From: Variovorax sp. HW608
GTDB taxonomy: Bacteria > Pseudomonadota > Gammaproteobacteria > Burkholderiales > Burkholderiaceae_C
Reading direction: 5' to 3'
Assembly: GCF_900090195.1 (NCBI RefSeq)
Contig: NZ_LT607803.1
Coordinates: 4,056,229-4,120,228 of the forward strand
Length of the DNA: 64,000 nucleotides
Of the stretch, positions 19,978 through 30,880 are shown one piece after another; positions within the stretch are counted from its first letter, which is position 1, and every line of letters starts with the position of its first letter. A program made the translations under genes and the position numbers. The notes below the pieces were generated by a model. That model saw nothing but the letters and a program-made list of their open reading frames with translations, was not told the origin of the DNA and searched no databases.

Positions 19978-22365
19978 ATGATCCGTGCGAACGCGATGTC
20001 CGAAGCCGGCGGCAACCCGATGCGACGCCTGCAGCAGGAAGCGGCGAGCTATGTGTCCGATGCATGGCAGCGCGGCCTGCTGTACCTCGACGTGCTGCGT
20101 GAGCGCGGCAACATTTATCTGGAGCATCTGAGCGAGGGCAAGCCGCCGCTGCTCGACTTCGAGCACGAGTTGCTGGTCGACGGCCGCGATCTTCCAGAGC
20201 CCTGCAACTACTCGCTGCTGCGCATCGTGCCGCCGGCCGGCGTGCGCGTCGATGCGGCGAAGCGGCCCATCGTCGTCATCGACCCGCGCGCCGGGCACGG
20301 TCCGGGCATTGGCGGCTTCAAGCCCGACTCGGAAGTGGGCGTGGCCTTGCGGGCGGGCCATCCGGTGTACTTCGTGACCTTCGCGCCGGAGCCGGTCGAG
20401 GGGCAGACGCTGCTCGACGTCGCACGCGCGGAGGCGGCCTTCATCGAGGAAGTCGTGCGCCGCCACCCCGAGTGCGAGGTCAAGCCCGCCGTGATCGGCA
20501 ATTGCCAGGCCGGCTGGGCGGTGGCCTGCCTCGCGTCGGTGCGCAACGACATCATGGGGCCCATCGTGCTCAACGGCGCGCCGCTGTCCTATTGGGCGGG
20601 CAGCGCCAAGCAGAACCCGATGCGCTACGCGGGCGGCATGCTCGGCGGCGCGTGGCTGTCCGCGCTGTCGTCGGACCTGGCGGGCGACCGCTTCGACGGC
20701 GCCTACCTGGTCGAGAACTTCGAGAACCTCAACCTCGGCAACACCTACTGGGGCAAGTACTACAACCTCTACGCCAACGTCGACGCGGAGCGCGAGCGCT
20801 TTCTCGAATTCGAGCGCTGGTGGGGCGGCTACTTCCGCATGACGGGCGAGGAGATCGAGGCCATCGTCGAGAACCTCTTCGTCGGCAACCGCCTCGCGCG
20901 CGGCGAGGTGAAGACACCGGACGGCGTGCCGATCGACCTGCGCAACATCACCTCGCCGGTCGTCATCTTCGCTTCATGGGGCGACAACATCACGCCGCCG
21001 CAGCAGGCGCTGAACTGGATCCTCGACGTGTGGGGCAGCGAGAAGGCGCTGGTCGCGACGGGCCGCACCATCGTCTACATGCTGCATCCGACCATCGGCC
21101 ACCTGGGCATCTTCGTGGGCGGCGCGGTAGCCCGGAAGGAACACGACCAGGTCATCAACACCCTCGACATGATCGAGGCGCTGCCGCCCGGCCTGTTCGA
21201 GATGAAGATCGAGCCCAAGGATCCGAAGGCTTCCTTCGCCGAACTCGAGGCCGGCAGCTTCAGCGTGCGCTTCGAGACCCGCACCGTGGACGACATCCGC
21301 GCCCTCGACCCCGACGGCCGGCAGGACGAAGCGCTGTTCAGCACCGTGGCGCAGATGTCCGAGATCAACATGAAGATCTACCGCACATGGCTGCAGCCGT
21401 GGGTGCGCAGCGTCGGCAGCAGGGCGCTCGGCGAGGCCATGCGCTGGACGCATCCGCTGCGGATGCAGCATCTGGCGCTGTCGGACCTGAGCCCGGGCGC
21501 GCGCTGGCTGGCGCGTGCGGCGGAGCAGGTGCGCGAGAGCCGCCAGCCGGTGGCCGGGAACAACCCATGGCTGGCCTGGGAGCGCCTGGGTTCGCAGTGG
21601 ATCACCGAGGCGCTCAATCGCGTCGGCGGCCTGCGCGACGGCGCCACCGAGCGGTGGGTCAACCTGGCTTACGGCCCGCGCGGACTCGGCGCGCTGCTGC
21701 CGCCCGAGGCTGCGGACGAGCTCGCCGCCGAGGCCCGCGCCAGGACCGACGAGGCGCATGCGCGCCGCCTGGCGTTGCGGCATGTCGGGCAGGGCGGCTA
21801 CGCCGAGGCGGTCTGCCGCATCGTGCTGGCGGGACTCGCGAAGCGCGGCGCGCTGGAACGGCGCGGCATGCACATCGGCCGCCTGCTCGCGACCTCGCAT
21901 CAGGCGATGGCGCGGCACTTTGCCCTGCCGGTCGCCAGCGGCCACATCGAAGACTGGCAGAAGCTGCTCGATGGCCAGGCGCTGATCGTCGCCTTCGCGC
22001 CCGAAGAGGCGATGGCGCAGCTGCCGAAGATGCTGCCCACGCAGGCCGAACGCGAGCGTGCCGTCGCGTTGGCCGCCGCCGTTTTGATGTCGGAGCCTGA
22101 ACTGGCGGATCCGCAATCGCCGGTCTCGCGCAACGTGCATGCGCTGCTGGACATCGACACCTCGCGGGCCGCCGCACTTGCGTTGTCGCTGGCCCAGACC
22201 GTCGCGACGGCCGAGGCGCAGGGCACGGCAGGCCCGGTGCCCGGCGTGACGCCCGAAGCTTCGGCGCCTGCCGCTTCTGCTGCCCCTGCCGCCCTTGCCG
22301 CGCCGAAGCGCCGCGCAAGGCCGGCCTCAAAGACCGCGCGAGCCGCGAAGAAGACGAGCCGGTGA
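19978..22365 (+). CDS. DUF3141 protein, PHA-synthase-like alpha/beta hydrolase
   Basis: A 795-residue protein whose first ~420 residues resemble class I PHA synthases and their DUF3141 relatives. It shows a [19 protein letters not shown] block, a nucleophile elbow GNCQAGWA with Cys176 in place of the serine of ordinary hydrolases, [12 protein letters not shown] (candidate acid) and [13 protein letters not shown] (candidate His). The C-terminal half is helical. The tail (about 740-795) is Ala/Pro/Lys/Arg-rich, ending [16 protein letters not shown], and resembles the DNA-binding tails of some PHA-granule proteins. GGAG precedes the ATG by 7 bp. It overlaps the next gene's possible GTG by 4 bp. 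The enzymatic activity is not established for this family. Confidence 0.85.
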   Translation: MIRANAMSEAGGNPMRRLQQEAASYVSDAWQRGLLYLDVLRERGNIYLEHLSEGKPPLLDFEHELLVDGRDLPEPCNYSLLRIVPPAGVRVDAAKRPIVVIDPRAGHGPGIGGFKPDSEVGVALRAGHPVYFVTFAPEPVEGQTLLDVARAEAAFIEEVVRRHPECEVKPAVIGNCQAGWAVACLASVRNDIMGPIVLNGAPLSYWAGSAKQNPMRYAGGMLGGAWLSALSSDLAGDRFDGAYLVENFENLNLGNTYWGKYYNLYANVDAERERFLEFERWWGGYFRMTGEEIEAIVENLFVGNRLARGEVKTPDGVPIDLRNITSPVVIFASWGDNITPPQQALNWILDVWGSEKALVATGRTIVYMLHPTIGHLGIFVGGAVARKEHDQVINTLDMIEALPPGLFEMKIEPKDPKASFAELEAGSFSVRFETRTVDDIRALDPDGRQDEALFSTVAQMSEINMKIYRTWLQPWVRSVGSRALGEAMRWTHPLRMQHLALSDLSPGARWLARAAEQVRESRQPVAGNNPWLAWERLGSQWITEALNRVGGLRDGATERWVNLAYGPRGLGALLPPEAADELAAEARARTDEAHARRLALRHVGQGGYAEAVCRIVLAGLAKRGALERRGMHIGRLLATSHQAMARHFALPVASGHIEDWQKLLDGQALIVAFAPEEAMAQLPKMLPTQAERERAVALAAAVLMSEPELADPQSPVSRNVHALLDIDTSRAAALALSLAQTVATAEAQGTAGPVPGVTPEASAPAASAAPAALAAPKRRARPASKTARAAKKTSR

Positions 22366-22385
22366 CGAGCACCGACGAGGTCGAC

Positions 22386-22733
22386 ATGAGCGAAACCCAA
22401 CCCCTCCATCACGAAGAGCGCTTCACAGAGGCGCATTGGTCCATGCTGCTGGAGAGCATCGATCTCTCGATCGCGCAGGAGGCGATCATCTGCCGCGTGC
22501 CGCTGCTCGAAGAGGGCGTGGTGGAGCGTGTGCTGAAACGCGACGCACTGGTCTGTGGCCACGCCAATCCCGCCGCGTTCGAAAAGCTGCGCTCGCTGCT
22601 CATCATGCATTTCTCGGCGCGCAACCAGATGGCGCTGGAGCTCGGCGAAGAGGAAACCACGGCGATCGCCTCCAGCGTGCGCGAGCACTTGCGCGGGCGC
22701 GTGGGCGACCAGCTGGGCACGCCGCCGGGCTGA
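22386..22733 (+). CDS. Small hypothetical protein in the DUF3141 operon
   Basis: A 115-residue acidic, probably all-helical soluble protein ([18 protein letters not shown]...) that I do not recognise. It has two cysteines in [11 protein letters not shown] and AIICRVPL and no membrane segment. The ATG has GAGG 6 bp upstream. A GTG at 22362 forming a 4-bp overlap with the preceding stop is the alternative start and would add eight residues. Its position directly behind the PHA-synthase-like gene suggests a partner or accessory role. pyrC follows after 29 bp. Confidence 0.7.
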   Translation: MSETQPLHHEERFTEAHWSMLLESIDLSIAQEAIICRVPLLEEGVVERVLKRDALVCGHANPAAFEKLRSLLIMHFSARNQMALELGEEETTAIASSVREHLRGRVGDQLGTPPG

Positions 22734-22762
22734 GCGGGCGGCCGGATGGGACAATCCGGCCC

Positions 22763-23803
22763 ATGAACAGCCCCGCCGACACACTCACCATCACCCGCCC
22801 CGACGACTGGCACCTGCATGTGCGCGACGGTGCCGCGCTCGCAGCCGTGGTTCCGCATTCCGCCCGCCAGTTCGGCCGCGCGCTGATCATGCCGAACCTG
22901 CGTCCCCCGGTGACCACCGCAGAGCAGGCCGTGGCGTACCGCGATCGCATCCGCGCCGCGGTGCCCGCCGGCACGGATTTCGAGCCGGTCATGTCGCTCT
23001 ACCTCACCGACAACCTGCCGCCCGAAGAGATCCAGCGCGCCGCCGATGCCGGCGTGCGCGCCCTCAAGCTCTACCCCGCCGGCGCGACCACCAACAGCGA
23101 TGCCGGCGTGACCGACATCCGCAAGACCTACGCGACGCTCGCGGCGATGCAGAAGCACGGCCTGCTGCTGCTGGTGCACGGCGAGGTCACCGATCCGGCG
23201 GTCGACCTGTTCGACCGCGAAGCGGTGTTCATCGACCGGGTGATGATTCCGCTGCGCCGCGACTTCCCCGAGCTCAAGGTGGTGTTCGAGCACCTGACGA
23301 CCCAGGAAGGCGCCCACTACGTGCGTGACGCGAGCCGCTTCACGGCTGCCACGATCACCGCGCACCATCTGCTCTACAACCGCAACGCGATCTTCACCGG
23401 CGGCATCCGGCCGCACTTCTACTGCCTGCCGGTGCTCAAGCGCGAGACGCATCGCGTGGCGCTGGTCGAAGCGGCGACCAGCGGCAGCGACCGCTTCTTC
23501 CTCGGCACCGACAGCGCGCCGCATCCCGCGCACCTCAAGGAGCATGCGCTCGGCTGCGCAGGCTGCTACACCGCCCTGACCGCGCTGGAGCTCTATGCCG
23601 AAGCCTTCGACAAGGCCGGCGCGCTCGGCAAGCTCGAAGGCTTCGCGAGCTTCCACGGCGCCGACTTCTATGGCCTGCCGCGCAACAAGGGCACCGTCAC
23701 CCTACGCCGCGAAAGTTGGACGGTGCCCGAGACCGTGCCCTACGGCGACGCCACGCTGAAGCCGCTGCGCGGCGGCGAAACCGTCGGCTGGAGGATGGTG
23801 TGA
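22763..23803 (+). CDS. pyrC: Dihydroorotase
   Basis: Class II dihydroorotase, third step of de novo pyrimidine synthesis: reversible cyclisation of carbamoyl aspartate to dihydroorotate. The 346 residues are typical of the E. coli-type enzyme. Zinc-site residues are visible in [12 protein letters not shown] (His17, His19), the carboxylated Lys102 in [24 protein letters not shown] and the catalytic aspartate in [10 protein letters not shown]. The ATG ([16 protein letters not shown]) is chosen by homology, since the frame is open upstream only as shadow. Its TGA is shared with the GTG of the NYN-domain gene. Confidence 0.96.
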   Translation: MNSPADTLTITRPDDWHLHVRDGAALAAVVPHSARQFGRALIMPNLRPPVTTAEQAVAYRDRIRAAVPAGTDFEPVMSLYLTDNLPPEEIQRAADAGVRALKLYPAGATTNSDAGVTDIRKTYATLAAMQKHGLLLLVHGEVTDPAVDLFDREAVFIDRVMIPLRRDFPELKVVFEHLTTQEGAHYVRDASRFTAATITAHHLLYNRNAIFTGGIRPHFYCLPVLKRETHRVALVEAATSGSDRFFLGTDSAPHPAHLKEHALGCAGCYTALTALELYAEAFDKAGALGKLEGFASFHGADFYGLPRNKGTVTLRRESWTVPETVPYGDATLKPLRGGETVGWRMV

Positions 23804-24519
23804 ACGCTTCGCCGCGCGTGACCCTGCTGATCGACGCCGACAACGTCTCTGCCGACGTGATCGAGCAGGCCGTGCAGCGCACGATGACCGAGTACGGCAA
23901 CATCCACGTGCGGCGCGCGTACTGCAACGCGGAGACGGCGCTCAAGCAGCAGGCGCTCTTCAAGCGCCTCTCGGTGCGGCCGATGGTCAACCTCTCCGCC
24001 GGCAAGAACAGCACCGACATCGCGATGGCGGTCGATGCGATCGACCTCGTGGTTGCCGAACGGCCGGACGTGGTCGTGCTGGTGTCGTCGGATTCGGACT
24101 TCGCACCCCTGGTGATCCGCCTGCGCGAGAAGGGCTGCCGCGTCTGCGGCATCGGCCAGCAGGGCAAGACGGGCGATGAGACGGTGGCCATCTACGACAG
24201 CTTCGTCGATCTGTTGCATCACCAGCCGCCGAAGGCCTCGCCGGCCAAGCGCACCCGGCGCGCCAAGGCCGCTCCGCCGCCGGCACCAGCGGTACCGGAT
24301 CTGCCGGATGACGTGCACCGCATCCTCGACGCAGTCGTCGAACTGGCGACCGGCAACAAGGTCGAGCTCAACCTCGCGGCCGAGCGCCTGCGCGCCGCCA
24401 AGCTGCTCGGCAAGAGCGCGAGCTCGCCCAAGCTGTTCAAGAAGCATCCCGAGCTGTTCCTGCTGACACCCGAGAAGACGCCCAACAAGGTGCAGTACGT
24501 CGGCCCCATGCGGTCGTGA
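23800..24519 (+). CDS. NYN-domain (PIN-like) protein with C-terminal LOTUS/OST-HTH domain
   Basis: Predicted RNA-targeting protein of 239 residues. The N-terminal NYN nuclease-like domain (about 6-140) has the acidic set LLIDADNVS (Asp12, Asp14), [11 protein letters not shown] (Asp73) and [10 protein letters not shown] (Asp98, Asp100). A basic Lys/Ala/Pro linker (about 145-165) leads to an OST-HTH/LOTUS winged helix (about 168-235, ending [16 protein letters not shown]). The start is GTG at 23800, overlapping the pyrC stop as GTGA with GGAGG just upstream. The next gene begins in the same GTGA manner. Ribonuclease activity is inferred from the intact acidic residues; the target is unknown. 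Confidence 0.85.
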   Translation: MNASPRVTLLIDADNVSADVIEQAVQRTMTEYGNIHVRRAYCNAETALKQQALFKRLSVRPMVNLSAGKNSTDIAMAVDAIDLVVAERPDVVVLVSSDSDFAPLVIRLREKGCRVCGIGQQGKTGDETVAIYDSFVDLLHHQPPKASPAKRTRRAKAAPPPAPAVPDLPDDVHRILDAVVELATGNKVELNLAAERLRAAKLLGKSASSPKLFKKHPELFLLTPEKTPNKVQYVGPMRS

Positions 24520-25304
24520 GCGCATCCGGCGGCGCCTCCTGGGGCTTCGATACGGCCACGCCCTGGATGGCGCCTTACGCCGCGCGGGCGTCGCGTCTCA
24601 CGGCGAAGATTGTCGAGGGCGCCAGCGTCAGTGAAGCGCTCTCGGATGAACCGGCATCCATCGCGCTGGCTTCGGGCCCGCTGCAGTTCGTGCCCGGCAA
24701 TAGCGCACCGCCGGGCGAAGCCTACGAAGCCTTCATCCATCGAAGCGCATGCGTTCCGACGCGCGACAACCTGCACGACTTCTTCAATGGCCTCGTGTGG
24801 CTGCACTACCCCGAAACCAAGCGGCGCCTGAACGAATTGCAGGCGGACCAGATCGCGCGCGACGGCATCGGCGCCACGCGCGGGCCGCTGCGCGATGCGC
24901 TCACGCTGTTCGACGAGAACGGCGCGGTGCTCGATGCGCCGAGGCCGCTGTGGCAGGCGCTGCTCGCCCGCGACTGGCAGGGCCTTTTCGTCACGCATCG
25001 ACCTCTGTGGCGCGAGGCGCGACTGCTCGTGTTCGGCCATGCACTGCTCGAAAAACTGACCGTCCCGCGCAAGGCCACGACCGCCCATGTCCTCATCGCT
25101 GCGGGGGATTTGAATTCGAGCGCACGGGACGATGCGACCATTGCGGCCTTGCTCCATCCCGCGCACCTGGCGACCAAGCCATTCACCCCGCTGCCGGTGC
25201 TCGGTGTGCCGGGGTGGTGCATTCAAAACGAGAACTTTTCCTTCTATGATGACTCGGAAGTCTTTCGTCCACGCAGGGGCGCAGAACCAAGTCCAACCCC
25301 CTAG
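24516..25304 (+). CDS. DUF3025 domain protein
   Basis: A 262-residue cytosolic protein of the uncharacterised DUF3025 family. The family core is visible as FIHRSACVPTRDNLHDFFNG followed by LVWLHYPETKRRLNELQA, then FDENGAVLDAPRPLWQALLA and, late in the protein, LPVLGVPGWC with NFSFYDDSEVFR. No enzymatic motif or membrane segment is evident. Translation begins at GTG in a 4-bp overlap with the NYN gene stop, so the two are probably made together. Function is unknown. Confidence 0.85.
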   Translation: MSASGGASWGFDTATPWMAPYAARASRLTAKIVEGASVSEALSDEPASIALASGPLQFVPGNSAPPGEAYEAFIHRSACVPTRDNLHDFFNGLVWLHYPETKRRLNELQADQIARDGIGATRGPLRDALTLFDENGAVLDAPRPLWQALLARDWQGLFVTHRPLWREARLLVFGHALLEKLTVPRKATTAHVLIAAGDLNSSARDDATIAALLHPAHLATKPFTPLPVLGVPGWCIQNENFSFYDDSEVFRPRRGAEPSPTP

Positions 25305-25382
25305 TCCCTGCCACGTCGGCGCAGCTTGAAGCGGACCGGTCCGGCCCCCATCTGCGCTACGTTTGCCTCACGGAGAAACCAC

Positions 25383-26258
25383 TTGAAACGCATCCTTCTG
25401 TTCGTGCTGACCAACGTCCTGGTCGTGGCGGTGCTGGGCGTCGTCGCGAGCCTGCTCGGCGTCAACCGCTTCCTCACGGCCAATGGACTGAACCTGGGCG
25501 CGCTGCTCGGCTTCGCGCTGGTGATGGGCTTCGGCGGCGCGATCATTTCGCTCTTGATCAGCAAGCCGATGGCCAAGTGGTCGGCGGGCGTTCACATCAT
25601 CAACGACCCGCAGTCGCCCGATGAAGCCTGGATCGTCCAGACGGTCAGGAAGTTTGCCGACAAGGCCGGCATCGGCATGCCCGAGGTCGGCATCTTCGAA
25701 GGCGAGCCCAATGCCTTCGCCACCGGCGCGTTCAGGAACTCGGCCTTGGTCGCGGTCTCGACCGGCCTGCTGCAGAACATGACGCGCGAAGAGGTCGAGG
25801 CCGTGATCGGCCACGAAATCGCACACGTCGCCAACGGCGACATGGTCACGATGACGCTGATCCAGGGCGTGATGAACACCTTCGTCGTGTTCCTCTCGCG
25901 CGTGATCGGCTATGCGGTCGACAGCTTCCTGCGCCGCGGCGACGAACGCTCCTCCGGCCCCGGCATCGGCTACATGGTGACGACGCTCGTGCTCGACATC
26001 GTGCTCGGCTTTGCCGCCGCCATCGTGGTGGCCTGGTTCTCGCGCCAGCGCGAGTTTCGCGCCGACGCCGGCTCGGCTCAGCTCATGGGCCGCAGGCAGC
26101 CGATGGTGAACGCACTGGCGCGCCTGGGCGGCCTGCCTGCGGGCGAACTGCCGAAATCGGTCGAGGCCATGGGCATCACCGGCAAGCTGGGCAGCCTGTT
26201 CGCCACGCACCCGCCGATCGAGGAGCGCATCGCTGCGCTTCAGAGCGCACAAGGCTGA
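25383..26258 (+). CDS. htpX: Membrane zinc protease HtpX, TTG start
   Basis: Inner-membrane M48 metalloprotease for quality control of misfolded membrane proteins. The 291 residues carry two N-terminal membrane helices (about 4-26 and 36-58), the zinc motif HEIAH (His144, Glu145, His148), two further helices (about 160-180 and 200-225) and [14 protein letters not shown] supplying the third ligand. The start is TTG ([11 protein letters not shown] by homology), with GGAG 8 bp upstream. No ATG fits the N-terminus; an in-frame TTG at 25326 would add 19 residues not seen in the family. It is followed by an intrinsic terminator. Confidence 0.93.
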   Translation: MKRILLFVLTNVLVVAVLGVVASLLGVNRFLTANGLNLGALLGFALVMGFGGAIISLLISKPMAKWSAGVHIINDPQSPDEAWIVQTVRKFADKAGIGMPEVGIFEGEPNAFATGAFRNSALVAVSTGLLQNMTREEVEAVIGHEIAHVANGDMVTMTLIQGVMNTFVVFLSRVIGYAVDSFLRRGDERSSGPGIGYMVTTLVLDIVLGFAAAIVVAWFSRQREFRADAGSAQLMGRRQPMVNALARLGGLPAGELPKSVEAMGITGKLGSLFATHPPIEERIAALQSAQG

Positions 26259-26275
26259 TCGCCGATCTCGTGCAA

Positions 26276-26306
26276 AAGAAAAGCCGCCTTCGGGCGGCTT
26301 TTTTTC
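26276..26306 (+). terminator. Intrinsic terminator after htpX
   Basis: AAGCCGCC-TTCG-GGCGGCTT stem with UUCG-type loop followed by a run of T. Flanking A and T runs let it also serve the convergent FAD-dehydrogenase gene. Confidence 0.92.
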
Positions 26307-26308
26307 GT

Positions 26309-27970
26309 TCAGGCGGCCTGCGTGGCAATGGTGCGCGCCAGCGCTTCCGCCACCTTCAACCCATCCACGCCCGCCGACAGAATCCCGCCCGCGTAGCCTG
26401 CGCCTTCGCCGGCCGGATAGAGCCCGCGCACGTTGAGGCTCTGGAAATCCTCGCCGCGCCCGATCCGGATCGGCGACGAGGTGCGCGTCTCGACGCCGGT
26501 CAGCACGGCGTCGTGCAGGTCGAAGTCCTTGATCTTGCGGCCGAAGGCCGGAAAGGCTTCGCGCATCGCCTCGATCGCGTACGCGGGCAGTGCCGCATGC
26601 AGGTCGCCGAGCGTCACGCCGGGCTTGTACGACGGCTCGACGCTGCCGAGCGCGGTCGACGGCTTGCCGGCGACGAAGTCGCCCACCAGCTGCCCCGGCG
26701 CGCGGTAGTCGCCGCCGCCGAGCACGTAGGCGTTGGATTCGAGCGAGCGCTGCAGCGCGATGCCCGCGAGCGGCGAGCCGGTCCGGCCTTCTTCCCAACC
26801 CGGGTAGTCGCTGGGCTCGATGCCTACCACGATGCCGGCGTTGGCGTTGCGTTCGTTGCGCGAGTACTGGCTCATGCCGTTGGTCACGACGCGGCCCGGC
26901 TCGCTGGTTGCCGCGACGACGGTGCCGCCCGGGCACATGCAGAAGCTGTACACCGAGCGCCCGTTGCTCGCGTGATGCACCAGCTTGTAGTCCGCCGCGC
27001 CGAGCAGCGGATGTCCGGCGTGCCGGCCCCAGCGGGCGCGGTCGATCAGGCCCTGCGGATGCTCCACGCGAAAGCCGATCGAGAAGGGCTTGGCCTCGAT
27101 CTGCACGCCGCGCTCGTGCAGCATCGCGAAGGTGTCGCGCGAGCTGTGGCCGAGCGCCATCACGACATGGTCGGCGCGCAGCTCGCTGGTCTCGCCGCTG
27201 CGCTGGTCGAGCACCCTCAGGCCGCGCAGGTGCCGGCCGTCCGGGCCGTCCTCGATCAGCACGTCGGTCACGCGCTGCTCGAAGCGGATCTCGCCGCCGA
27301 GGGCGATGATCTCCTCGCGGATGCCCTCGACCACCTTCACCAGCTTGAAGGTGCCGATGTGCGGATGCGCGACGTAGAGGATCTCCTCCGGCGCGCCGGC
27401 CTTGACGAACTCCTCCATCACCTTGCGGCCGAGGAAGCGCGGGTCCTTGATCTGGCTGTAGAGCTTGCCGTCGGAAAAAGTGCCGGCGCCGCCTTCGCCG
27501 AACTGCACGTTCGACTCCGGGTTCAGCACGCTCTTGCGCCACAGGCCCCAGGTGTCCTTGGTGCGCTCGCGCACCGTCTTGCCGCGCTCCAGCACGATGG
27601 GCTTGAAGCCCATCTGCGCGAGCGCGAGCGCGGCGAAGATGCCGCAGGGGCCGAAGCCGACCACCACCGGTCGCAACGGGAGGTTCGCAGGTGCCCTGGC
27701 GGGCGCGTGCCAGGCCATGTCGGGTGTGGCCGAGACGCGCGGGTTCTCGGCGAACCGGGCGAGGAGCTGCGCTTCGAGCGCCGGGTCCGCGAGGCTCACA
27801 TCGAGGATGTAGGCCTGCAGCAGTTGCACCTTGCGCGCATCGAAGCTGCGCTTGTAGACCTTGATCGCGGTCACCGCGCCGGGCGGTGTGCCCAGCAGGG
27901 TGTCGACGGCGTGGGGGAGGGCCGCCTGGTCATGGTCGAGCGGCAGTTTGATTTCGGAGATTCGCAGCAT
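26309..27970 (-). CDS. Uncharacterised FAD-dependent dehydrogenase (COG2509 type)
   Basis: Predicted flavoprotein of 553 residues in the NAD(P)/FAD-oxidoreductase fold. An N-terminal domain of about 90 residues (MLRISEIKLPLDHDQAALPH) precedes the dinucleotide-binding glycine motif VVVGFGPCGIFAALALAQMG. Then come SNVQFGEGGAGTFSDGKLYS, the ALGHSSRDTF block, SVYSFCMCPGGTVVAATSEP and a C-terminal FAD element LYPAGEGAGYAGGILSAGVD. These are hallmarks of the family often annotated as an uncharacterised FAD-dependent dehydrogenase, whose substrate is unknown. It lies downstream of cysK on the same strand with an interspersed repeat between them. Confidence 0.88.
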   Translation of the reverse strand: MLRISEIKLPLDHDQAALPHAVDTLLGTPPGAVTAIKVYKRSFDARKVQLLQAYILDVSLADPALEAQLLARFAENPRVSATPDMAWHAPARAPANLPLRPVVVGFGPCGIFAALALAQMGFKPIVLERGKTVRERTKDTWGLWRKSVLNPESNVQFGEGGAGTFSDGKLYSQIKDPRFLGRKVMEEFVKAGAPEEILYVAHPHIGTFKLVKVVEGIREEIIALGGEIRFEQRVTDVLIEDGPDGRHLRGLRVLDQRSGETSELRADHVVMALGHSSRDTFAMLHERGVQIEAKPFSIGFRVEHPQGLIDRARWGRHAGHPLLGAADYKLVHHASNGRSVYSFCMCPGGTVVAATSEPGRVVTNGMSQYSRNERNANAGIVVGIEPSDYPGWEEGRTGSPLAGIALQRSLESNAYVLGGGDYRAPGQLVGDFVAGKPSTALGSVEPSYKPGVTLGDLHAALPAYAIEAMREAFPAFGRKIKDFDLHDAVLTGVETRTSSPIRIGRGEDFQSLNVRGLYPAGEGAGYAGGILSAGVDGLKVAEALARTIATQAA

Positions 27971-27974
27971 ATGA

Positions 27975-28090
27975 ACTCACCCCCAGCCTCGCCCACTTCG
28001 TGTGGCTCTGACACCCCCTCTCCGGGGGCGCACCCGGCGGCCCGGCAAAGCCGGGTGCGCGGGTGCCCTGGCCTGGGTTGCGCCAGTTTC
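27975..28090 (+). repeat. Interspersed intergenic repeat, copy 1 of 3
   Basis: CCCCCAGCCTCGCCCACTTC onward. Nearly the same ~115 bp occurs inverted at 57721-57834, and its first ~50 bp at 41011-41060. It contains a perfect hairpin GCACCCGGC/GCCGGGTGC. It fills the gap between cysK and the FAD-dehydrogenase gene. Confidence 0.85.
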
Positions 28091-28148
28091 ATGCGTCGCT
28101 GGAGGCCTGTAGTTATCAGGCAAGGCGCGAATCATAAGGGCCCGCCTT

Positions 28149-29069
<921 letters not shown>

Positions 29070-29126
29070 GGGTCCTTGCTCGCGTGCCGGGATGGCCTGA
29101 TGAATGAACGGGAGCGCCATTGTGGC

Positions 29127-29132
29127 GATAAT
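29127..29132 (+). promoter_or_regulatory. Likely -10 element of rnpB
   Basis: GATAAT sits 6 bp before the predicted RNA 5' end, in the right place for a sigma-70 -10. No convincing -35 is visible. Confidence 0.45.
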
Positions 29133-29138
29133 CCCCGC

Positions 29139-29474
29139 GTGAAGCACGCCGGACCGCCGCTGGTGCATGTCTCGAAAGAGCGCACTGGAGGAACGTCCGG
29201 ACTGCACAGGACAGCGCAGGAGCTAACGGCTCTCCACCGCGAGGTGAGGATCAGAGCAACAGAGACGAGTCGGCCGGGGGCAACCCCGGCCGGGTGAAAC
29301 GGGCAATCTCTGCGCGCAGCAACACCAAGTAGGCCAGCGTTGATGTGGATCCGCAGAGCTGGCGGGTAGGTGGCACCGAGCCGTTCGGCGACGAACGGCC
29401 CAGAGTAATGGCGGTCACGTCGGCGTCTCGCAAGAGCGCCGATGCACAGAATCCGGCTTACAGGCGGGCTTCAC
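29139..29474 (+). ncRNA. rnpB: RNase P RNA (bacterial type A)
   Basis: Catalytic RNA of RNase P, which removes tRNA 5' leaders. Conserved blocks in order: GAGGAACGTCCGGACT with CACAGGACAG (29188-29215 area), GTCGGCCGGGGGCAACCCCG then GGTGAAACGGGCAATCTC, GCAACACCAAGTAGG, the GCTGGCGGGTAGG region, and ACAGAATCCGGCTTAC near the 3' end. The ends are set by pairing 5' GTGAAGC...GCC with 3' GGCGGGCTTCAC, giving about 336 nt (P1 helix). The last few bases may vary. The 3' end lies 5 bp from the stop codon of the convergent histidine kinase gene. Confidence 0.96.
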
Positions 29475-29479
29475 ACTTT

Positions 29480-30880
29480 TCACATCGCCGCCCCGTGCGA
29501 CGGGTTCCGGCCTTCCAGCGCGACGCTGAAGCCAACGGTCGTGATCCCGTCGCCGGAGCGCGCGAACACCGTGCCGTGGTGCATCACCGCCACCGCCTTG
29601 ACGATCGACAGGCCCAGCCCGTGGTTCTCGCCGCTGTTGCGGCGCGAGGTGTCGACGCGGTAGAAGCGGTCGAAGAGCCGCGCGAGCTGATCGGGCGCGA
29701 TCGGCGCGCTCGGGTTCGAGAAGCTCACCTCGGCCGAGCGTCCGTGGCTGCCGATCCGCACCTGCACCTGCGCGCCGGGCCGCGAGTGCTGGATCGCGTT
29801 CTGCAGCAGGTTGGTCAGAGCGCGGCGGAACAGCGAGGTCTCGATCGGCGCCACCGCATCGCCCTCGACCTGCACCGTCATGCCGGCCTCGTCGAGCAGC
29901 AGGTCGAGGAACTCGACCGTCTTGCCGACCTCCTGCGCGATCGACGAGGCGACCAGTCCCCGCGCGCGCACGCCCTGCTCGGCACGCGCGAGGAACAGCA
30001 TGTCGGCGACGATCGCGCGCAGCCGCTCCAGTTCCTCGAGGTTGGATTGCAGCACCTCGCGCAGTTCGGCCGCGTTGCGATCGCGCGCGAGCGCCACCTG
30101 CGTCTGGCCGATCAGGTTCGCGAGCGGGGTCCGCAGTTCGTGCGCCACGTCGTCGCTGAAGGTGGCGAGCTGCGCGTAGGCGGCATCGAGCCGGTCCAAG
30201 GCGGCATTGAACGAGACGCCGAGTCGCGCCAGCTCGCGCGGCAGCGCGGGCAGTTGCAGGCGCTGCGCGCGGTTGTCGGGGCCGATGCGCTGCGCGTCTT
30301 CCGACAGGCGCCCCACCGGCCCGAGGCCGATGCGCGCGATCCAGTACCCCAGCGCCGCGGCGGCCGCCGTACCGGCCAGCGTCAACACCAGCAGCGCCGC
30401 CTCGAACCTGTGCAAGGTGTCGCGGAACGGCTGCGCATCGACGCCGGCCACGAAGTGCACCGGTGGCCGCGCCTGGGTAGCTGGCAATGTCTGGCCGCGC
30501 ACGCGCATGCGGCGGGCCTGCGCGGAGCCCGGCCTGCGCACCTCCACGGTGTCGCGGCCGGCATCGATGGCCGCGACCATGTCGGCCGCCTCTTCGCCGA
30601 AACGGTAGGCCGGGTCCTCGCTCCACATCCAGGTGCGGGTGCGCGGGTCGGCGGCGCCGAGGGTGTCGAGCTTGTCGCGGATGCGTTCGCCGAGGTTCGG
30701 CGCGCGGCCGTGCTGGAGCATGTACGAGATGTCCTCCAGCCGCGCATCGATCTGCGCCTGCTGGTGCCGCGCGAGCTCGCCGGCCAGCACCTGGTGCAGC
30801 GCGAAACCGAGCAGCGCGAAGCCCGCCAGCGCGGCGGCGGCGAACATCAGGGCCAGCCGGGTGGCGATCGAGTTCCTCAT
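29480..30880 (-). CDS. Sensor histidine kinase (CusS/heavy-metal-sensor type)
   Basis: Membrane kinase of 466 residues for the adjacent response regulator. Membrane helices lie at about 8-30 and 160-183 around a ~130-residue periplasmic sensor. A HAMP segment follows, then the H-box [14 protein letters not shown] (His247), the N-box [16 protein letters not shown]-box RLFDRFYR and G2 box [14 protein letters not shown]. Domain order and H-box resemble CusS/CopS/IrlS. It ends a five-gene efflux operon; its ATG overlaps the regulator stop as ATGA. The G1 (DxGxG) box is weak, with [14 protein letters not shown] in its place, a feature shared with the metal-sensor subfamily. Confidence 0.92.
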   Translation of the reverse strand: MRNSIATRLALMFAAAALAGFALLGFALHQVLAGELARHQQAQIDARLEDISYMLQHGRAPNLGERIRDKLDTLGAADPRTRTWMWSEDPAYRFGEEAADMVAAIDAGRDTVEVRRPGSAQARRMRVRGQTLPATQARPPVHFVAGVDAQPFRDTLHRFEAALLVLTLAGTAAAAALGYWIARIGLGPVGRLSEDAQRIGPDNRAQRLQLPALPRELARLGVSFNAALDRLDAAYAQLATFSDDVAHELRTPLANLIGQTQVALARDRNAAELREVLQSNLEELERLRAIVADMLFLARAEQGVRARGLVASSIAQEVGKTVEFLDLLLDEAGMTVQVEGDAVAPIETSLFRRALTNLLQNAIQHSRPGAQVQVRIGSHGRSAEVSFSNPSAPIAPDQLARLFDRFYRVDTSRRNSGENHGLGLSIVKAVAVMHHGTVFARSGDGITTVGFSVALEGRNPSHGAAM

